DNA from: Metamycoplasma arthritidis
GTDB taxonomy: Bacteria > Bacillota_I > Bacilli_A > Mycoplasmatales > Metamycoplasmataceae
Length of the DNA: 64,000 nt
Direction of reading: 5' to 3'
NCBI RefSeq assembly: GCF_900660715.1
Contig: NZ_LR215047.1
Location: 742,210 to 806,209, forward strand
Position numbers and translations under genes: made by a program. The notes under the pieces were generated by a model. The model was not told the origin of the DNA and did not search any database. It was given only the letters and a program-made list of their open reading frames with translations. This document shows positions 47,721 through 60,113 of this stretch, in pieces. The stretch's first letter is position 1. Every line of letters starts with the position of its first letter.

Positions 47721-48737
47721 ATGACTAAAAAATCAAAAATAGTTTTGAGCATTTCACTTGGAGCAACACTTTGTGTAACAACTGCATCTACTGGTGTTTT
47801 AGTTTATGTAATAAAAAAACAACAAGCTAAAGAAAAAGCACTGCAAAATGCTAGAGCTAATTATCAAAATGTTTTAGGCATGTTGAATAATAAAAAAGCA
47901 GAATTAAGCAAACAAAATGATGACAATAAATTTAATGCTATTATTGCCCAACTTGATAGTCAAAAAACAAAATTTGACAAGCTATTTGAGGAAAGTAAAA
48001 ATAGCATTGAAAAACTTGATAAACTATGCAAAGATATCAAAGAATATTTAGATTCCACCATTATTCCTTGAGAAAAAACCGCTAAAGATCTTCAAAGTCT
48101 TATTGAGCAAATTACTAAAAAGATTGCTAGTTTATCAGATGCCAAATTAGATAATATTAAAGCTTTTGCTAATGGCCAACTTGCTAATGCTAAAAAAGTT
48201 GTTGGCGTAGCTGAACGTCAAGAGTTAGGGGATAATATCGGGATTTTAAATGAAGTTCTAAAATACTTAACAATTTATGACAAAAAAACTGAGTCTAAGG
48301 AAGTCTTAAGTAATATGGTAACAAGGGCGACAACGCTAAAAGAGGAAATTGACAAAGAAGATGACTATGCGTCGCTCCGTTCTGCTCTTGAAAGTGCTTT
48401 TAAAGCTGCCAAAACCATTTTAGAAGATGACAATAAAACTGGTATTGAATATCTTGATGCTGCTATTAAACTTCGTGAAACCATTTTAGTAACTGAAGCT
48501 AGTCAATTAAGTGCAATTAAAAATGAAAGAAGAAAATTAAACACATTAATTAGTGAAATCAAGCACTACCTATCTATGGGAATAAAAGACTCACTAAAAT
48601 CTGAAGTTGCTAAGCTTAATTCACAAATTGCCGATGCTGTTCAAAAAGAAGCAAGTCTAAAAATAGGCGAAATCAAAAAGGCCTACCAAAGCTTAAACTC
48701 CGCTTTTGAAAAATTCAAAGCTTTAAATGAAAAATAG
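47721..48737 (+). CDS. Signal-anchored coiled-coil surface protein
   Basis: This 338-residue protein begins with a basic patch and one hydrophobic span (about 8-31) without a lipobox. The remainder is Lys/Glu/Asn/Ala-rich helical coiled coil with repeated LDSQKTK-like and KLNSQIADA-like segments, reminiscent of mycoplasma FIVAR-type or M-like proteins. I recognise no enzyme. It is probably anchored outside the cell by its N-terminus. ATG 47721 follows AAGAGGATCATT. Flanking terminators make it a single-gene unit. Confidence 0.65.
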
Positions 48738-48750
48738 CAATTAGCTAATC

Positions 48751-48780
48751 AAAAAACGCTCCTAAGGGCGTTTATTTTTA
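48751..48780 (+). terminator. Terminator between convergent genes
   Basis: AAACGC/GCGTTT stem around TCCTAAGG is followed by ATTTTTAT. It also has an A tract on the other side, so it may serve the leftward flavodoxin gene too. Confidence 0.8.
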
Positions 48781-48793
48781 TATTCTTAAATTA

Positions 48794-49285
48794 TTATTTT
48801 AAATTATCTTCAATTCATTGCTTAATGTGGCGATTGGTAAAGCCATATCCAAAACGCATGGCACTAATCCAATTTGCTTGTGGGTATTTTTCATTCAAAT
48901 CAGCAACTGCCGACAGTGCATTTGAAGAACCGGAAGTGCAAAAGACCATGAATTTCTTATTTGCTAAATTAAACATTTCTAAGAAACTAAACACGACAGC
49001 TGGTGCAATTCCTCATCAAATTGGAAATCCTAAATAAATTATTTCGTAATCATCTAAGTTCACTAGTGGTAGTTGAATCTTAGGACGCATTTGTGGATTT
49101 TTGTGTTCTATTGAAGCTCTACTATTTGGATTGGTTCAGGTTAGATCATCATCTGAATATTTTTCCAGGGGTACAATTTCTTCTAACTGCGCTCCTGTAG
49201 TTTTAACAATTTCTTCAGCAACTTTTCTAGTTAGTCCAGTGGCTGAAAAATATACAACTAACGCCTTGTTCATCATTAAATTCAT
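48794..49285 (-). CDS. Flavodoxin
   Basis: This 163-residue protein starts NKALVVYFSATGLTRKVAEE, the flavodoxin FMN phosphate loop, and has YEIIYLGFPIWWGIAPAVV and VFCTSGSS as the second and third FMN loops. The Trp-Trp after PI comes from two TGA codons. It carries electrons by FMN. I chose ATG 49285, which follows AAAGGAATAA. It lies on the minus strand between terminators. Confidence 0.92.
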
Positions 49286-49494
49286 TTATTCCTTTTTTAT
49301 TTTTATTTTACCACGCTTACAATGCCCTAATTTTAATTTTTATCTTATAGATAAGGATATTTTAACTAATAGACTATTAAATTACCTTAGAGATGTTAAT
49401 TGATAGCACAATGTATTATCTTTTTAGTAGTAAACGCAAAACTTTTAGTTTCTTTATTTATTATTCGTTAAATTAAGATTTTCCTTAAAAGATA
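49286..49494. other. AT-rich intergenic stretch
   Basis: No open frame of substance and no RNA gene is visible. It probably holds the flavodoxin promoter. Confidence 0.4.
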
Positions 49495-49522
49495 AAATAA
49501 AAAACCTACCTTAATTGGTAGA
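49495..49522 (-). terminator. Terminator of tRNA-Ser
   Basis: On the minus strand CTACC/GGTAG with a 6-base loop is followed by GTTTTTTATTTT, about 60 bases past the tRNA 3' end. Confidence 0.75.
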
Positions 49523-49582
49523 TTTGTTCGAAGAGTTATAGAGCGGTCCGCGCTGCTTAAATAAAAAACAGGAATAAAAAAA

Positions 49583-49675
49583 TGGCGGGCAAGAGAAGAT
49601 TCGAACTTCCGCGGGTGCTTTAACACCCCTACAGTCTTAGCAGGACCGCCTCTTCGACCACTTGAGTACTTGCCC
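49583..49675 (-). tRNA. tRNA-Ser(GCT)
   Basis: A 93-base class II tRNA. The acceptor stem GGGCAAG/CTTGCCC is perfect, the discriminator is G and CCA is encoded. The anticodon loop CTGCTAA gives anticodon GCT for AGC/AGT serine codons. A long variable arm built on GGGGTGTTAAAGCACCC and the T arm GTTCGAATC are present. Confidence 0.95.
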
Positions 49676-49732
49676 AGTAAATAAGGCATAGTTATTATAT
49701 AGGAAAAACCTAAAATTAGAAATTTTTATTTT

Positions 49733-50437
49733 TTAACGTGGATAAATTTTAGTAATTTGATCCCCAACAACCCCGTTTTCATCACTAGGTTTTCAGATCC
49801 CTAACCCTTCTTTTTTAGCAAGCTCTTCACTCTCTTGAAGTAAGTTAAAGTATTCAACATTCTTGGTGTAGTAAATACTACTTTTGCTTAATGAAATGTA
49901 TTGTTTTCTAACTAACCCATATCTAACCATTTGCGCATTAAAATTATAGTATTCGTTTGATGGGGTTTTATAGTAGACAATAGCAACTATACGCCCAAAT
50001 TTATCACTAATATTAGAAGTACCTTTTTTAGTTTTCTGAGGCACGACAAAAATTTCTTTGATATTTTGATCTTCTATTAATTTAGCAGCGTATTTCTTTG
50101 CTAGATTACCGTATAATGCTTGCTTTCCTGCGGTGGGACGTTTGTTTTGATTGTCTCAAGTTTCTGGAGCGTTAATTCCTGCAAGACGATATTTGTTATT
50201 ATCTGAATCTACGATTGTATCGCCATCAATAATTTGATTAATGTTGATTTTTGTAGCCTTATTGGCCTCAAGCTCTTTAGAAAACGGATATTTCTTCGTA
50301 AATTCCGCTTCCTTACCATACTCATGGGTTAAATTTTTCTCTTGTTTGGGATTAATACAACTCGTTAGAGCAATAGGCGCAGCCAAAATAGTTGCTATGG
50401 CAAACGGGCTTAGTTTCAAAATTTTGTTTATTTTCAT
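49733..50437 (-). CDS. Thermonuclease lipoprotein
   Basis: This 234-residue lipoprotein has lipobox IALTSC (Cys27) and a staphylococcal-nuclease domain. The active site is complete: Arg84 and Glu92 in YRLAGINAPE, and Arg149 in DKFGRIVAI, matching Arg35, Glu43 and Arg87 of the Staphylococcus enzyme. IIDGDTIV gives the calcium-binding Asp. The domain is closer to the standard SNase than that at 12248. It is likely the main surface nuclease that attacks host DNA. The start ATG follows TTTAGGAGACATA. Confidence 0.93.
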
Positions 50438-50543
50438 TATGTCTCCTAAATTAATATTAGCATTTTGCTAGCAATACTTGAAAAGTTGCAACTAAAGCCA
50501 CTAGCTTAGATATGTTATCTAATTGTTAATTTTGGCCTTAAAT

Positions 50544-50572
50544 TAAAAACCAAGGCAGCTGTCCTCGGTTTT
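50544..50572 (-). terminator. Terminator of rpoE
   Basis: On the minus strand AACCGAGG/CCTTGGTT with an ACAGCTG loop (one G-T pair) is followed by TTTAATTT. Confidence 0.8.
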
Positions 50573-50576
50573 GTTA

Positions 50577-50852
50577 TTAATTTTGTTGTCTATCATCAAT
50601 TATGACATCAGGACGTTTGGTGGTTCAAGTGCCGTTTTCATTTCTAAAGAAATGTCCATCAACAGTGAAAAGTTTATAAAGCTCACCACGTTTAACTTCT
50701 AGTAGTTTTTCGTCGGTCATTTTTTCTGGTGCTTCTTTACGTCAATTATCAAAAAGCACTTGCTTGGTAAGTTCGAAAATTTCTTCAAATTCCATGCTAT
50801 CTTCTTGATCAAAAACCTTTTTGGCAACATCTACCATTGTTAGAAATTCCAT
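50577..50852 (-). CDS. rpoE: RNA polymerase delta subunit, short form
   Basis: This 91-residue protein fits the HARE-HTH domain of the Firmicutes RNA polymerase delta subunit: FLTMVDVAKKVFDQ at the start and RGELYKLFTVDGHFFRNENG in the wing region. The long acidic tail of Bacillus delta is missing; only DDRQQN remains. Delta aids release and recycling of core polymerase. It is too short and has too many TGA codons for simple detection. ATG 50852 is preceded by AAAAAGGGTAAAAC. Confidence 0.8.
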
Positions 50853-50975
50853 GTTTTACCCTTTTTTACCTTATGTGAATGCATATAAAATATAATGATA
50901 ATGATAAATTAAAAATTTATAATTTTTCTTTTTTTGTCACAAAATGACATTTTTATGTACTAGGATAATGTGAAT

Positions 50976-51003
50976 TTAGGCCCTAAAGGGGCCTTTTATT
51001 TTT
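50976..51003 (+). terminator. Terminator hairpin upstream of arcA
   Basis: AGGCCC/GGGCCT stem is followed by TTTTATTTTT. No rightward gene precedes it, so it may insulate or attenuate arcA transcription. Confidence 0.7.
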
Positions 51004-51072
51004 AAAGGTGTTAAAATTAAAAATGTATAAGTAACACCGGACTTTAACAAAATCTTAAAATGTTTTATATAT

Positions 51073-51087
51073 AAAAAAAAAAAAAAA
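51073..51087 (+). repeat. Homopolymer run of 15 A upstream of arcA
   Basis: Perfect 15-A run, 69 bases before the arcA start and just upstream of the likely core promoter (GTTAAC, then TTTTATAC). Confidence 0.8.
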
Positions 51088-51156
51088 GTTAACTAGTGCC
51101 GCTTCGTGATATTTTATACACCCAATTGACATCATAACTTATGAAAGGAAACATAA

Positions 51157-52386
<1,230 letters not shown>

Positions 52387-52411
52387 TTTCCTATAAAAGA
52401 AGTTATTTCTA

Positions 52412-52439
52412 AAAAAACTAGCCGCTTTGGCTAGTTTTT
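52412..52439 (+). terminator. Terminator of arcA
   Basis: AAAACTAGCC/GGCTAGTTTT stem with a 5-base loop ending in TTTTT. Confidence 0.9.
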
Positions 52440-52479
52440 GATTTTTTATTTTGTAAATAATTTGCCTAAATAAACTCTT

Positions 52480-53424
52480 TTATTCTTTACCAATCAAGAT
52501 ACCTTTATTTTGGAACACGAATGTTTTATTGTTACCGTAAATAGCTTCAACTAATTCAGGGTAGTCAATAAAGGGATTACGAATGCCTTGATGTTTGGCA
52601 ATGGCATTATTTCGATCAATATCAAATTGTGAAATTGGATCCTGCATATGTCATTTAAGCATGGTTGCTAAAAATGATTTCTTAATGCTGTTATCTTCAT
52701 TGAAAAAGCGCTCAGCCACTCTATTAGCAGTTAGAGTTTGATCCTTATAAGTAAAAGCAAAATATAAATAAGCCCGTGCTACATCACCTTTGAATTCATC
52801 AATTACTTCGCAAACATCTTGACCATCTTCTTCAGAAACGCCGATTTTTGTACCATTCTTAGAAACATATTTGGCCTTGCTAACTGTTCCATAAGGGAAA
52901 TTGCCATGAACAGCATTGACTTTTTTATCTGTTGGTCAAACATGATGAGCATCGTTACGCATTGGAGTCATTTTTGAAAACCATGATTGTGGTACTAAAT
53001 GCTCACGATTCATCCCTTTTCCTTCAGCGTTTCCAACATCTCTATATTGGCCGTGTCTAAAATTAAAAGGGTCCTTACCGCTTGGATTTTCACCATAAAT
53101 ATCTAAGACAGTACCATCTTTTTCGTAGTATTTATCGACAAAAGCATCAGGATAAATCTTAGTAATTAACTCTTGATAGTTTCAAGATTGCAAATGTGAT
53201 TTTTGTACTTCAAATAATTTATTAAATAATTTTTTATTAGAAAGACCATCTAACGAAGCGTAGTAATTTGATTGGTTTGAATATTGTTGATTTGATTGCT
53301 TTGAATTTTGTTGGTCTGATTGGCTTGATGATGGTTTTATTGGGCCACAACTGACTATTAGCGGAAAGCTAATCATCATAGGTGTTGCTAGAAGCAAACC
53401 TAGTAATTTTTTTCTTATTTTCAT
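52480..53424 (-). CDS. Endonuclease I family lipoprotein
   Basis: This 314-residue lipoprotein has the lipobox PLIVSC (Cys26), a Ser/Gln/Asn-rich spacer (about 30-55), and an endonuclease I (EndA/Vvn) domain. The metal-finger motif NREHLVPQSWF lies at 139-149 with His142 as the likely general base, and DAHHVWPTDKKVN follows. DVARAYLYFAFTY is a further family mark. It should cut DNA and RNA outside the membrane. It complements the SNase lipoproteins at 12248 and 49733. The start ATG 53424 has only a weak upstream AAAGATATG site. Confidence 0.9.
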
Positions 53425-53449
53425 ATCTTTTAGATTATATCAAAATGAT

Positions 53450-53486
53450 AAATAAAAAAAGTCTGCATGTCGTGCCATGAAGACTT
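53450..53486 (-). terminator. Terminator of tRNA-Lys
   Basis: On the minus strand AGTCT-T-CATG/CATG-C-AGACT is followed by TTTTTTTATTT, a few bases after the tRNA end. Confidence 0.8.
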
Positions 53487-53490
53487 TTAT

Positions 53491-53566
53491 TGGTACACCC
53501 TGTGGGGCTCGAACCCACGACCCAGGGATTAAGAGTCCCTTGCTCTACCTACTGAGCTAAGGATGC
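53491..53566 (-). tRNA. tRNA-Lys(CTT)
   Basis: A 76-base tRNA with encoded CCA. Acceptor GCATCCT/AGGGTGT has two G-U pairs. The anticodon loop CTCTTAA gives CTT for the AAG codon. The D arm (AGCTCAGTAGGTAGAGCA) and T arm (GTTCGAGCC) are standard. Confidence 0.95.
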
Positions 53567-53678
53567 GAATTTGTTTCAATATTATATCTTAAATTGATTA
53601 TTTATTGCCAAAAATGAACTATTTGGGCTTTTTTATGCTTTTGGATAAAGCCACCATTATCCCCACTATTTTTTGGTG

Positions 53679-53701
53679 CTTTATTATGTAAAATAATAAA
53701 G
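53679..53701 (+). promoter_or_regulatory. Perfect inverted repeat upstream of the repeat lipoprotein
   Basis: CTTTATTAT-GTAAA-ATAATAAAG, 9-bp arms, ends 31 bases before the ATG and overlaps the likely promoter. It may be an operator or simply an AT-rich palindrome. Confidence 0.4.
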
Positions 53702-53731
53702 TATATTTTTTTGGATATAAGGAGAAATCGA

Positions 53732-56224
53732 ATGTCGAAAAGACTAAAAAAATTAGCTTTTTCGTTATTGCCACTATTTACATTTATCGCCACACCTTTG
53801 ATAGTTGCTTCATGTGTTCAGACAAAAACTGAACAAGATCAAATTAATGAAGAAGTTAAAAAAGTTAGAGTAACCGTGGATGGTATTGATCAAAAAACGC
53901 CATCGGAAATTACGGATGATGATTTAAAAATTAGCAATTATAATAGTGAAAAATATGTGCCAGAAATTGTTAAAAAAACCATTGATGGCAACAAGCTAAT
54001 AGTAACCTTAAAACTAAAATCTAAAGACGGTAAAGTTGCTAGTGTTGATTATACAGTAACCTTAGAAGGGTTCAAAAAAAGCGAAGCGAGTGATCTACAA
54101 GAAATTATTGATCGTTTGGATGTATCACTAGCGTCTGACATTGACAAGGCAGCTACCAAACCATCAGAAGTTACCGCTGATAAAGTTCTTGTAAAAGATC
54201 CTAAAGATAAACTACTTGGCATCGATATTGAAAAAGAACTAAATGCCGATGATGAAGAAGGAAAACTAGAAGTTAAAATAACTTTAATTAGAGGCAAAAA
54301 GACTGTATCAAAAACCTTCACAATTAATGATTTTAAAAAGACGCCAGCCAGTGACATTGACAAAGCTGCTAAAAAAGTAACTTTTAGTTATGAGAATGCT
54401 GATAAACTAGATGCTGCTGATATTACTGATTTAGATAAGGTAGCACCTAGCCAATTAGATGCTAGCTATAGCATTGCAGAAAAAAGTTTTGTTAATTCAA
54501 CTGCAACAAAAGCCGAAATTAATGGCGGATATCGTGAAATAAAATTCAAATTAAAAAAAGATTCAGAAACTTCTAAAGAATTTACATTCAAACTAAAAGT
54601 TCGTAAAAGTGATAAAGATGTTATTGTTGACCAACGTGAATCAATAAAATCAGCTTTTACTCTAGTAAATAGTGATAAAGCAAAGAAAGCTTTAGAAGCA
54701 ATTAATGGTTCAACTTTATATTTTGATTTTAAAACCAATACTATCTATGATAAACCATACAACGATAGCACTAGAGTAGCAGTTTTCAAATTAAAAGATG
54801 GCAAAACTCTAGCTAATAGCACTACTCTTTTAGAAAAAGTGATTGAGAATGTGAGTGATTGAAAAACCTCATCAAATAAAGTGACTCTAGTCAAAAAAGA
54901 AGGCAAATATAGTCTTAAATTTTCATTAGGAAAATACGCATTCAAAGACCCTGACAAATTATTTGATTACAAAGAAATTGAAACCGAAGCCATGAGTTTT
55001 AGTTTTATTTCAAAAGAAACTCTTGATGCTAAAGTTGATGAAATTAAAGATAAATTTGACTACGAGAATAAGACTAATACATTGGCCCAAGACGCAACTG
55101 AGGATAAAATTAAAAAACCAGACATTCCTGCCGGCATGCAATTAACTATTTCTAATTTCAGAAAAGATGCAACAACTAATTCAATTAGTTTTGATTACAC
55201 TTTAAGCTCGACAGACGAAAGTGGCTCGCAAATAGTTTCAAAACAAGGAACCGCGCAAATTACTGGATTTAAAGAAGACGAACTTGGCAAAGAATTTCAA
55301 GGTGTTACTGCCGAATATGAAAATGCTAGTGATATAGAAGCTTCGCAATCGGATGCTAATAATGTTAAGTTGAAAAAGAACGGCAACGATTGATCCGTTG
55401 AAAACGGCACGATAACAAAAGAAATAATTCATAAATATGATGAATTAGGAAAAATTGTTGTTAAAGTAACTTTGAAAAAAGATGAAAAAAGTGTTTCAAA
55501 AGAATTCACCATTGATGGTTTTAAGAAAAAAGAAACAAACTTAAAAACAATTATTGATAGACTTAAAGTTGATACCAAATTAGGAATCGATAAATCAACT
55601 AAAAAGGCTTCAGAAATTACTGGTGATGATCTTGATGTTTCAGACCCTAATAATGCTTTAGGCGACATTGAAGTTAAAAAAGAATTAACTCCTAAAGATG
55701 CAGAAGGAAAATTAGAAGTTAAAATTACTTTAACTAAAGACGGAAAAACCGAGAGCAAGACTTTTGAACTTTCAGGCTTTAAAATAGGCAAATCTGAAGA
55801 AGATATGATTAAAGAGCTTAGAGAAGCTGCAAAAAAAGGCGAATTATTTAAAACTTTGCCAGAAGACATGATTAAAAAAATTCAAGAAGTTTGAACTAAA
55901 AGTTCTAAAAAAGGTAAAGAACCAGAAAGTTTATATCTAAAGAATGGCACTTTTCAATTTGGCAAAAACTCTAATGATGCAAAACATGGCCCCATTGTTT
56001 TTGAGTTTAAGGATAATAAATTCAACACAGACGAATATAGAGAATTGATAAAAAAATATATGCTATTTCCAAAAAAAGAAAGAAATAGAAAAGCCTTGAA
56101 AATTGAGAAAAACGATCAAGGTAAATTTATAGTAAAGCTTAAAATTTTTACAGCTACAAGCGGCGAAAAATACCAAGAAGAATTAGTAGATGACAATTTA
56201 ACTTCAACTTGAGCACTTAACTAA
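53732..56224 (+). CDS. Lipoprotein-17-type repeat surface lipoprotein
   Basis: This 830-residue lipoprotein has lipobox IVASC (Cys28) and a chain of roughly four to five repeats of the Lipoprotein_17 type. Each repeat ends in a strand such as GKLEVKITLIRGKKTVSKTF and a GFKK or DFKK turn, with acidic linkers PSEITDDDL or ASEITGDDL between. This family covers variable surface antigens of mycoplasmas. ATG 53732 follows ATAAGGAGAAATCG. The earlier in-frame codon at 53711 would spoil the signal peptide. Role: surface exposure and antigen variation are likely; no enzyme motif is seen. Confidence 0.85.
54085..55780 (+). repeat. Internal duplication within the repeat lipoprotein gene
   Basis: The segments at about 54085-54336 and 55535-55780 encode near-copies: IIDRLDVSLASDIDKAATKPSEV against IIDRLKVDTKLGIDKSTKKASEI, then EGKLEVKITL in both. 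Stretches of DNA identity such as GAAGGAAAA-TAGAAGTTAAAAT are visible, so these copies could recombine. Confidence 0.7.
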
Positions 56225-56239
56225 TTCAATAGCTATTAC

Positions 56240-56287
56240 AAATGTCAATTATGTAGATTCACTTGCTACTGGATTGACATTTTTATT
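56240..56287 (+). terminator. Terminator of the repeat lipoprotein gene
   Basis: AAATGTCAAT/ATTGACATTT, a 10-bp perfect stem with a long loop, is followed by TTATTTT. Confidence 0.85.
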
Positions 56288-56401
56288 TTGAGTATCTTTT
56301 AAACTAAAAATTAATGGCTTTTATATGCCTTTTGTTTTTATTTCATAAAACAAAGCAATAAATTAGTACAATTGAGAGATATATTGTTAAGGAGGCAAAA
56401 A

Positions 56402-58015
<1,614 letters not shown>

Positions 58016-58033
58016 ATTATTTAAGGAGTTAAA

Positions 58034-59362
58034 ATGAGAAATATTGATTTTAAATTAATCCAAAATTACGAAAAAAAATACCAAGCAGACAAAGCTAATT
58101 TAGTAATTGAAAATGCCATTATTAAAAATGGAATTCGTGCCACTGCTACTAATAATGAAGTGGTAAAAAAACACAACTTTCAATTTTCTATTGAAACTAA
58201 AAATGTTGGTTCAGTAACTAATCAAAAACAAAGTGGTAGATGTTGAATCTTCGCTGCTTTAAATATGGCAAGAGCTAAAGTAGCAGAAGCTCTAAATATT
58301 GAGTCAATTGAGTTGTCACAAAATTACATTCATTTTTATGACAAACTAGAAAAAGCCAACACTTATTTAAATTTCATCATTGAAAAGGGATTAGAACTTG
58401 ACCCTAACGATCGTTTATTTAGATACTTCGCCGATTCACCAGTCCAAGATGGAGGATACTGAGAATTTTTTGTTGATTTAATTAACAAATACGGGGTTGT
58501 GCCTAAATCAGCAATGAATGAAACTTTTCATAGTGAAGCAACCGCGACAATGGTAAGTCAAATTAACTGACGTCTTTCAGCATATACTGCTAAAATGCGT
58601 CGTGAATGAGCTACTTCAAAAGATCTTGCTAAGATTAATGAACTAAAAGAAGAAGCTCTTTATGTTGTTTACAACATTTTAATTAAAAGTTTAGGCAAGC
58701 CACCCAAAACCTTCACTTTTGAATATAGTGATAAAGACAAAAAATTTCAAAGAATTGAAAACATTAGTCCTTTAGACTTCTATAAAAAATATGTAGGAAC
58801 TGAGCTTACTCAAAAAATTGATTTAGTAGCCGATCCTCGTGATAAATTCCCACACAATCAATTGATTCATTCTGATTTTATTAAAAGTGTTTCTGAAGGC
58901 AAAGGCCTAAACATGTTAAATGTTTCGCTAGTAGATTTAAAAGATGCCATGATTAAATCATTGCAAGATGGCAACGCTGTATGATTCGGCTGTGATGTTG
59001 GCACTGACAGTGATAGCAAATTAGGCATTATGGATCCTGAGTTATTTAACTATGATCTTACTTTAACTAAAACCCCAGAATTTAGTAAAAAAGAAAAATT
59101 TGAATTGCGCAGTTCGCTAATTAGCCATGCCATGAATATGGTTGGTGTTAATCTAGATAAAGATGGTAAGCCAATTGCTTGAAAAGTTGAAAATAGTTGA
59201 GGCGAAGACGTTGGTAAAAAAGGTTATTTTTCAATGAGCGACAACTGATTTGATGAATATAATTACATGGCAATTGTTGATAAGAAATATCTATCAAAAG
59301 AAGCACAAAATGCTTTAGACAAGGCTCCAATTGAAATTGATCCTTGAGACCCACTTTGTTAA
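58034..59362 (+). CDS. pepC: Aminopeptidase C (bleomycin-hydrolase family)
   Basis: This 442-residue papain-fold aminopeptidase (C1B) has a complete triad: Cys70 in NQKQSGRCWIFAALN, His365 in LISHAMNMVGVN and Asn387 in KVENSWGEDVG. It is the typical cytosolic hexamer that trims peptides from the N-terminus, giving amino acids such as arginine. ATG 58034 follows TTAAGGAGTTAAA. It starts 18 bases after the ABC-F stop, in the same transcript unit. A terminator follows. Confidence 0.96.
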
Positions 59363-59377
59363 AGATCAAAATAGTAA

Positions 59378-59410
59378 AAAAATTGTAAGTAAAACACCTT
59401 ACAATTTTTA
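59378..59410 (+). terminator. Terminator between convergent genes pepC and 59448
   Basis: AAATTGTAAG/CTTACAATTT stem followed by TTTATTTTTTT. The A-rich 5' flank makes it usable for leftward transcripts too. Confidence 0.85.
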
Positions 59411-59447
59411 TTTTTTTGCTTTTATAAAGGAATAATTCAAAACTTAA

Positions 59448-60113
59448 TTATTCTTTGACTTTGGCTTGTCTAATTTTTAAAATTTCTTCTTTAGCAATAA
59501 TGTCAGCAACATTAATTACTTCACGAATATTAGTAAAGTATTCACGAAACTTACGAATGTCACGACGTAAAGGGCCAATTTTTCTTGTTGATGCCTTAGT
59601 GAAATCAATGGCTAAATAAGTATCAAAATATCCAAAGGTCTTTTTCACTCGCATAATTAGATTTTGAATAGCAATTTTTATTCTGTAATCCACTAGCTCT
59701 ATTTTTTCTTCTTTAAACGATTTTTGTTCAAATTCTCTTATAAATGTGTAGTAAATATTAAGTGCTTCAATATCTTGAGCTTCGGCTGTTTCATTAAATT
59801 CGTTGTCTAAGTCAATTTGCGTTTCACTTGGACTCAAATTTTTAAATAGCTCTTTAACATCTAAAGCGTTTTTCTTATATGTGTTTTCACTAACAACAAT
59901 GGCAATGATTTTGGCGATAATGAAAACAAAAATAAGAACAAAAATCCCACCAATTACGTAACAAGCGATTGCGCCACCTTTATTAATCGGTCCTAGTAAA
60001 CTAGCACCGGCCAAAATTAAAATGACTCCGATTCCGAGAATACATAGAATAATTAAAAACGCAACAACATTTAAGAAATTTATTTTTAAATTAGACGATT
60101 TGTTTTTTGCCAT
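59448..60113 (-). CDS. Membrane protein of unknown function
   Basis: This 221-residue protein has two long hydrophobic spans near the N-terminus (about 12-37 and 47-73) and a soluble C-terminal part of about 140 residues, helical, Glu/Lys-rich, with RRDIRKFREYFTNIREV near the end. I recognise no family. Its ATG overlaps the stop of the nicotinate phosphoribosyltransferase gene by one base (TAATG), so the two are coupled. Most of the protein is likely cytoplasmic. Confidence 0.7.
   Translation of the reverse strand: MAKNKSSNLKINFLNVVAFLIILCILGIGVILILAGASLLGPINKGGAIACYVIGGIFVLIFVFIIAKIIAIVVSENTYKKNALDVKELFKNLSPSETQIDLDNEFNETAEAQDIEALNIYYTFIREFEQKSFKEEKIELVDYRIKIAIQNLIMRVKKTFGYFDTYLAIDFTKASTRKIGPLRRDIRKFREYFTNIREVINVADIIAKEEILKIRQAKVKE

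Larger units (their letters stand above)
50853..51156. other. Divergent leader region of arcA
   Basis: This region separates rpoE (left) and arcA (right). It carries the inverted repeat TGTCA-CAAAA-TGACA at 50935-50949, GATAAT near 50963, a terminator-like hairpin at 50976-51003, and a 15-A run at 51073-51087. A TTTTATAC -10-like element lies near 51113. arcA itself has GAAAGGAAAC before ATG 51157. Confidence 0.55.

Noticed and set aside
48825..49403. Rightward ORFs opposite flavodoxin
   Set aside because: The minus strand gives a full flavodoxin with FMN loops; the plus-strand ORFs are shadows.
49535..49555. GC-rich palindrome-like stretch (GCGGTCCGC) near tRNA-Ser
   Set aside because: Very short, not followed by a T tract, and it lies between the tRNA and its terminator. 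No function could be supported.
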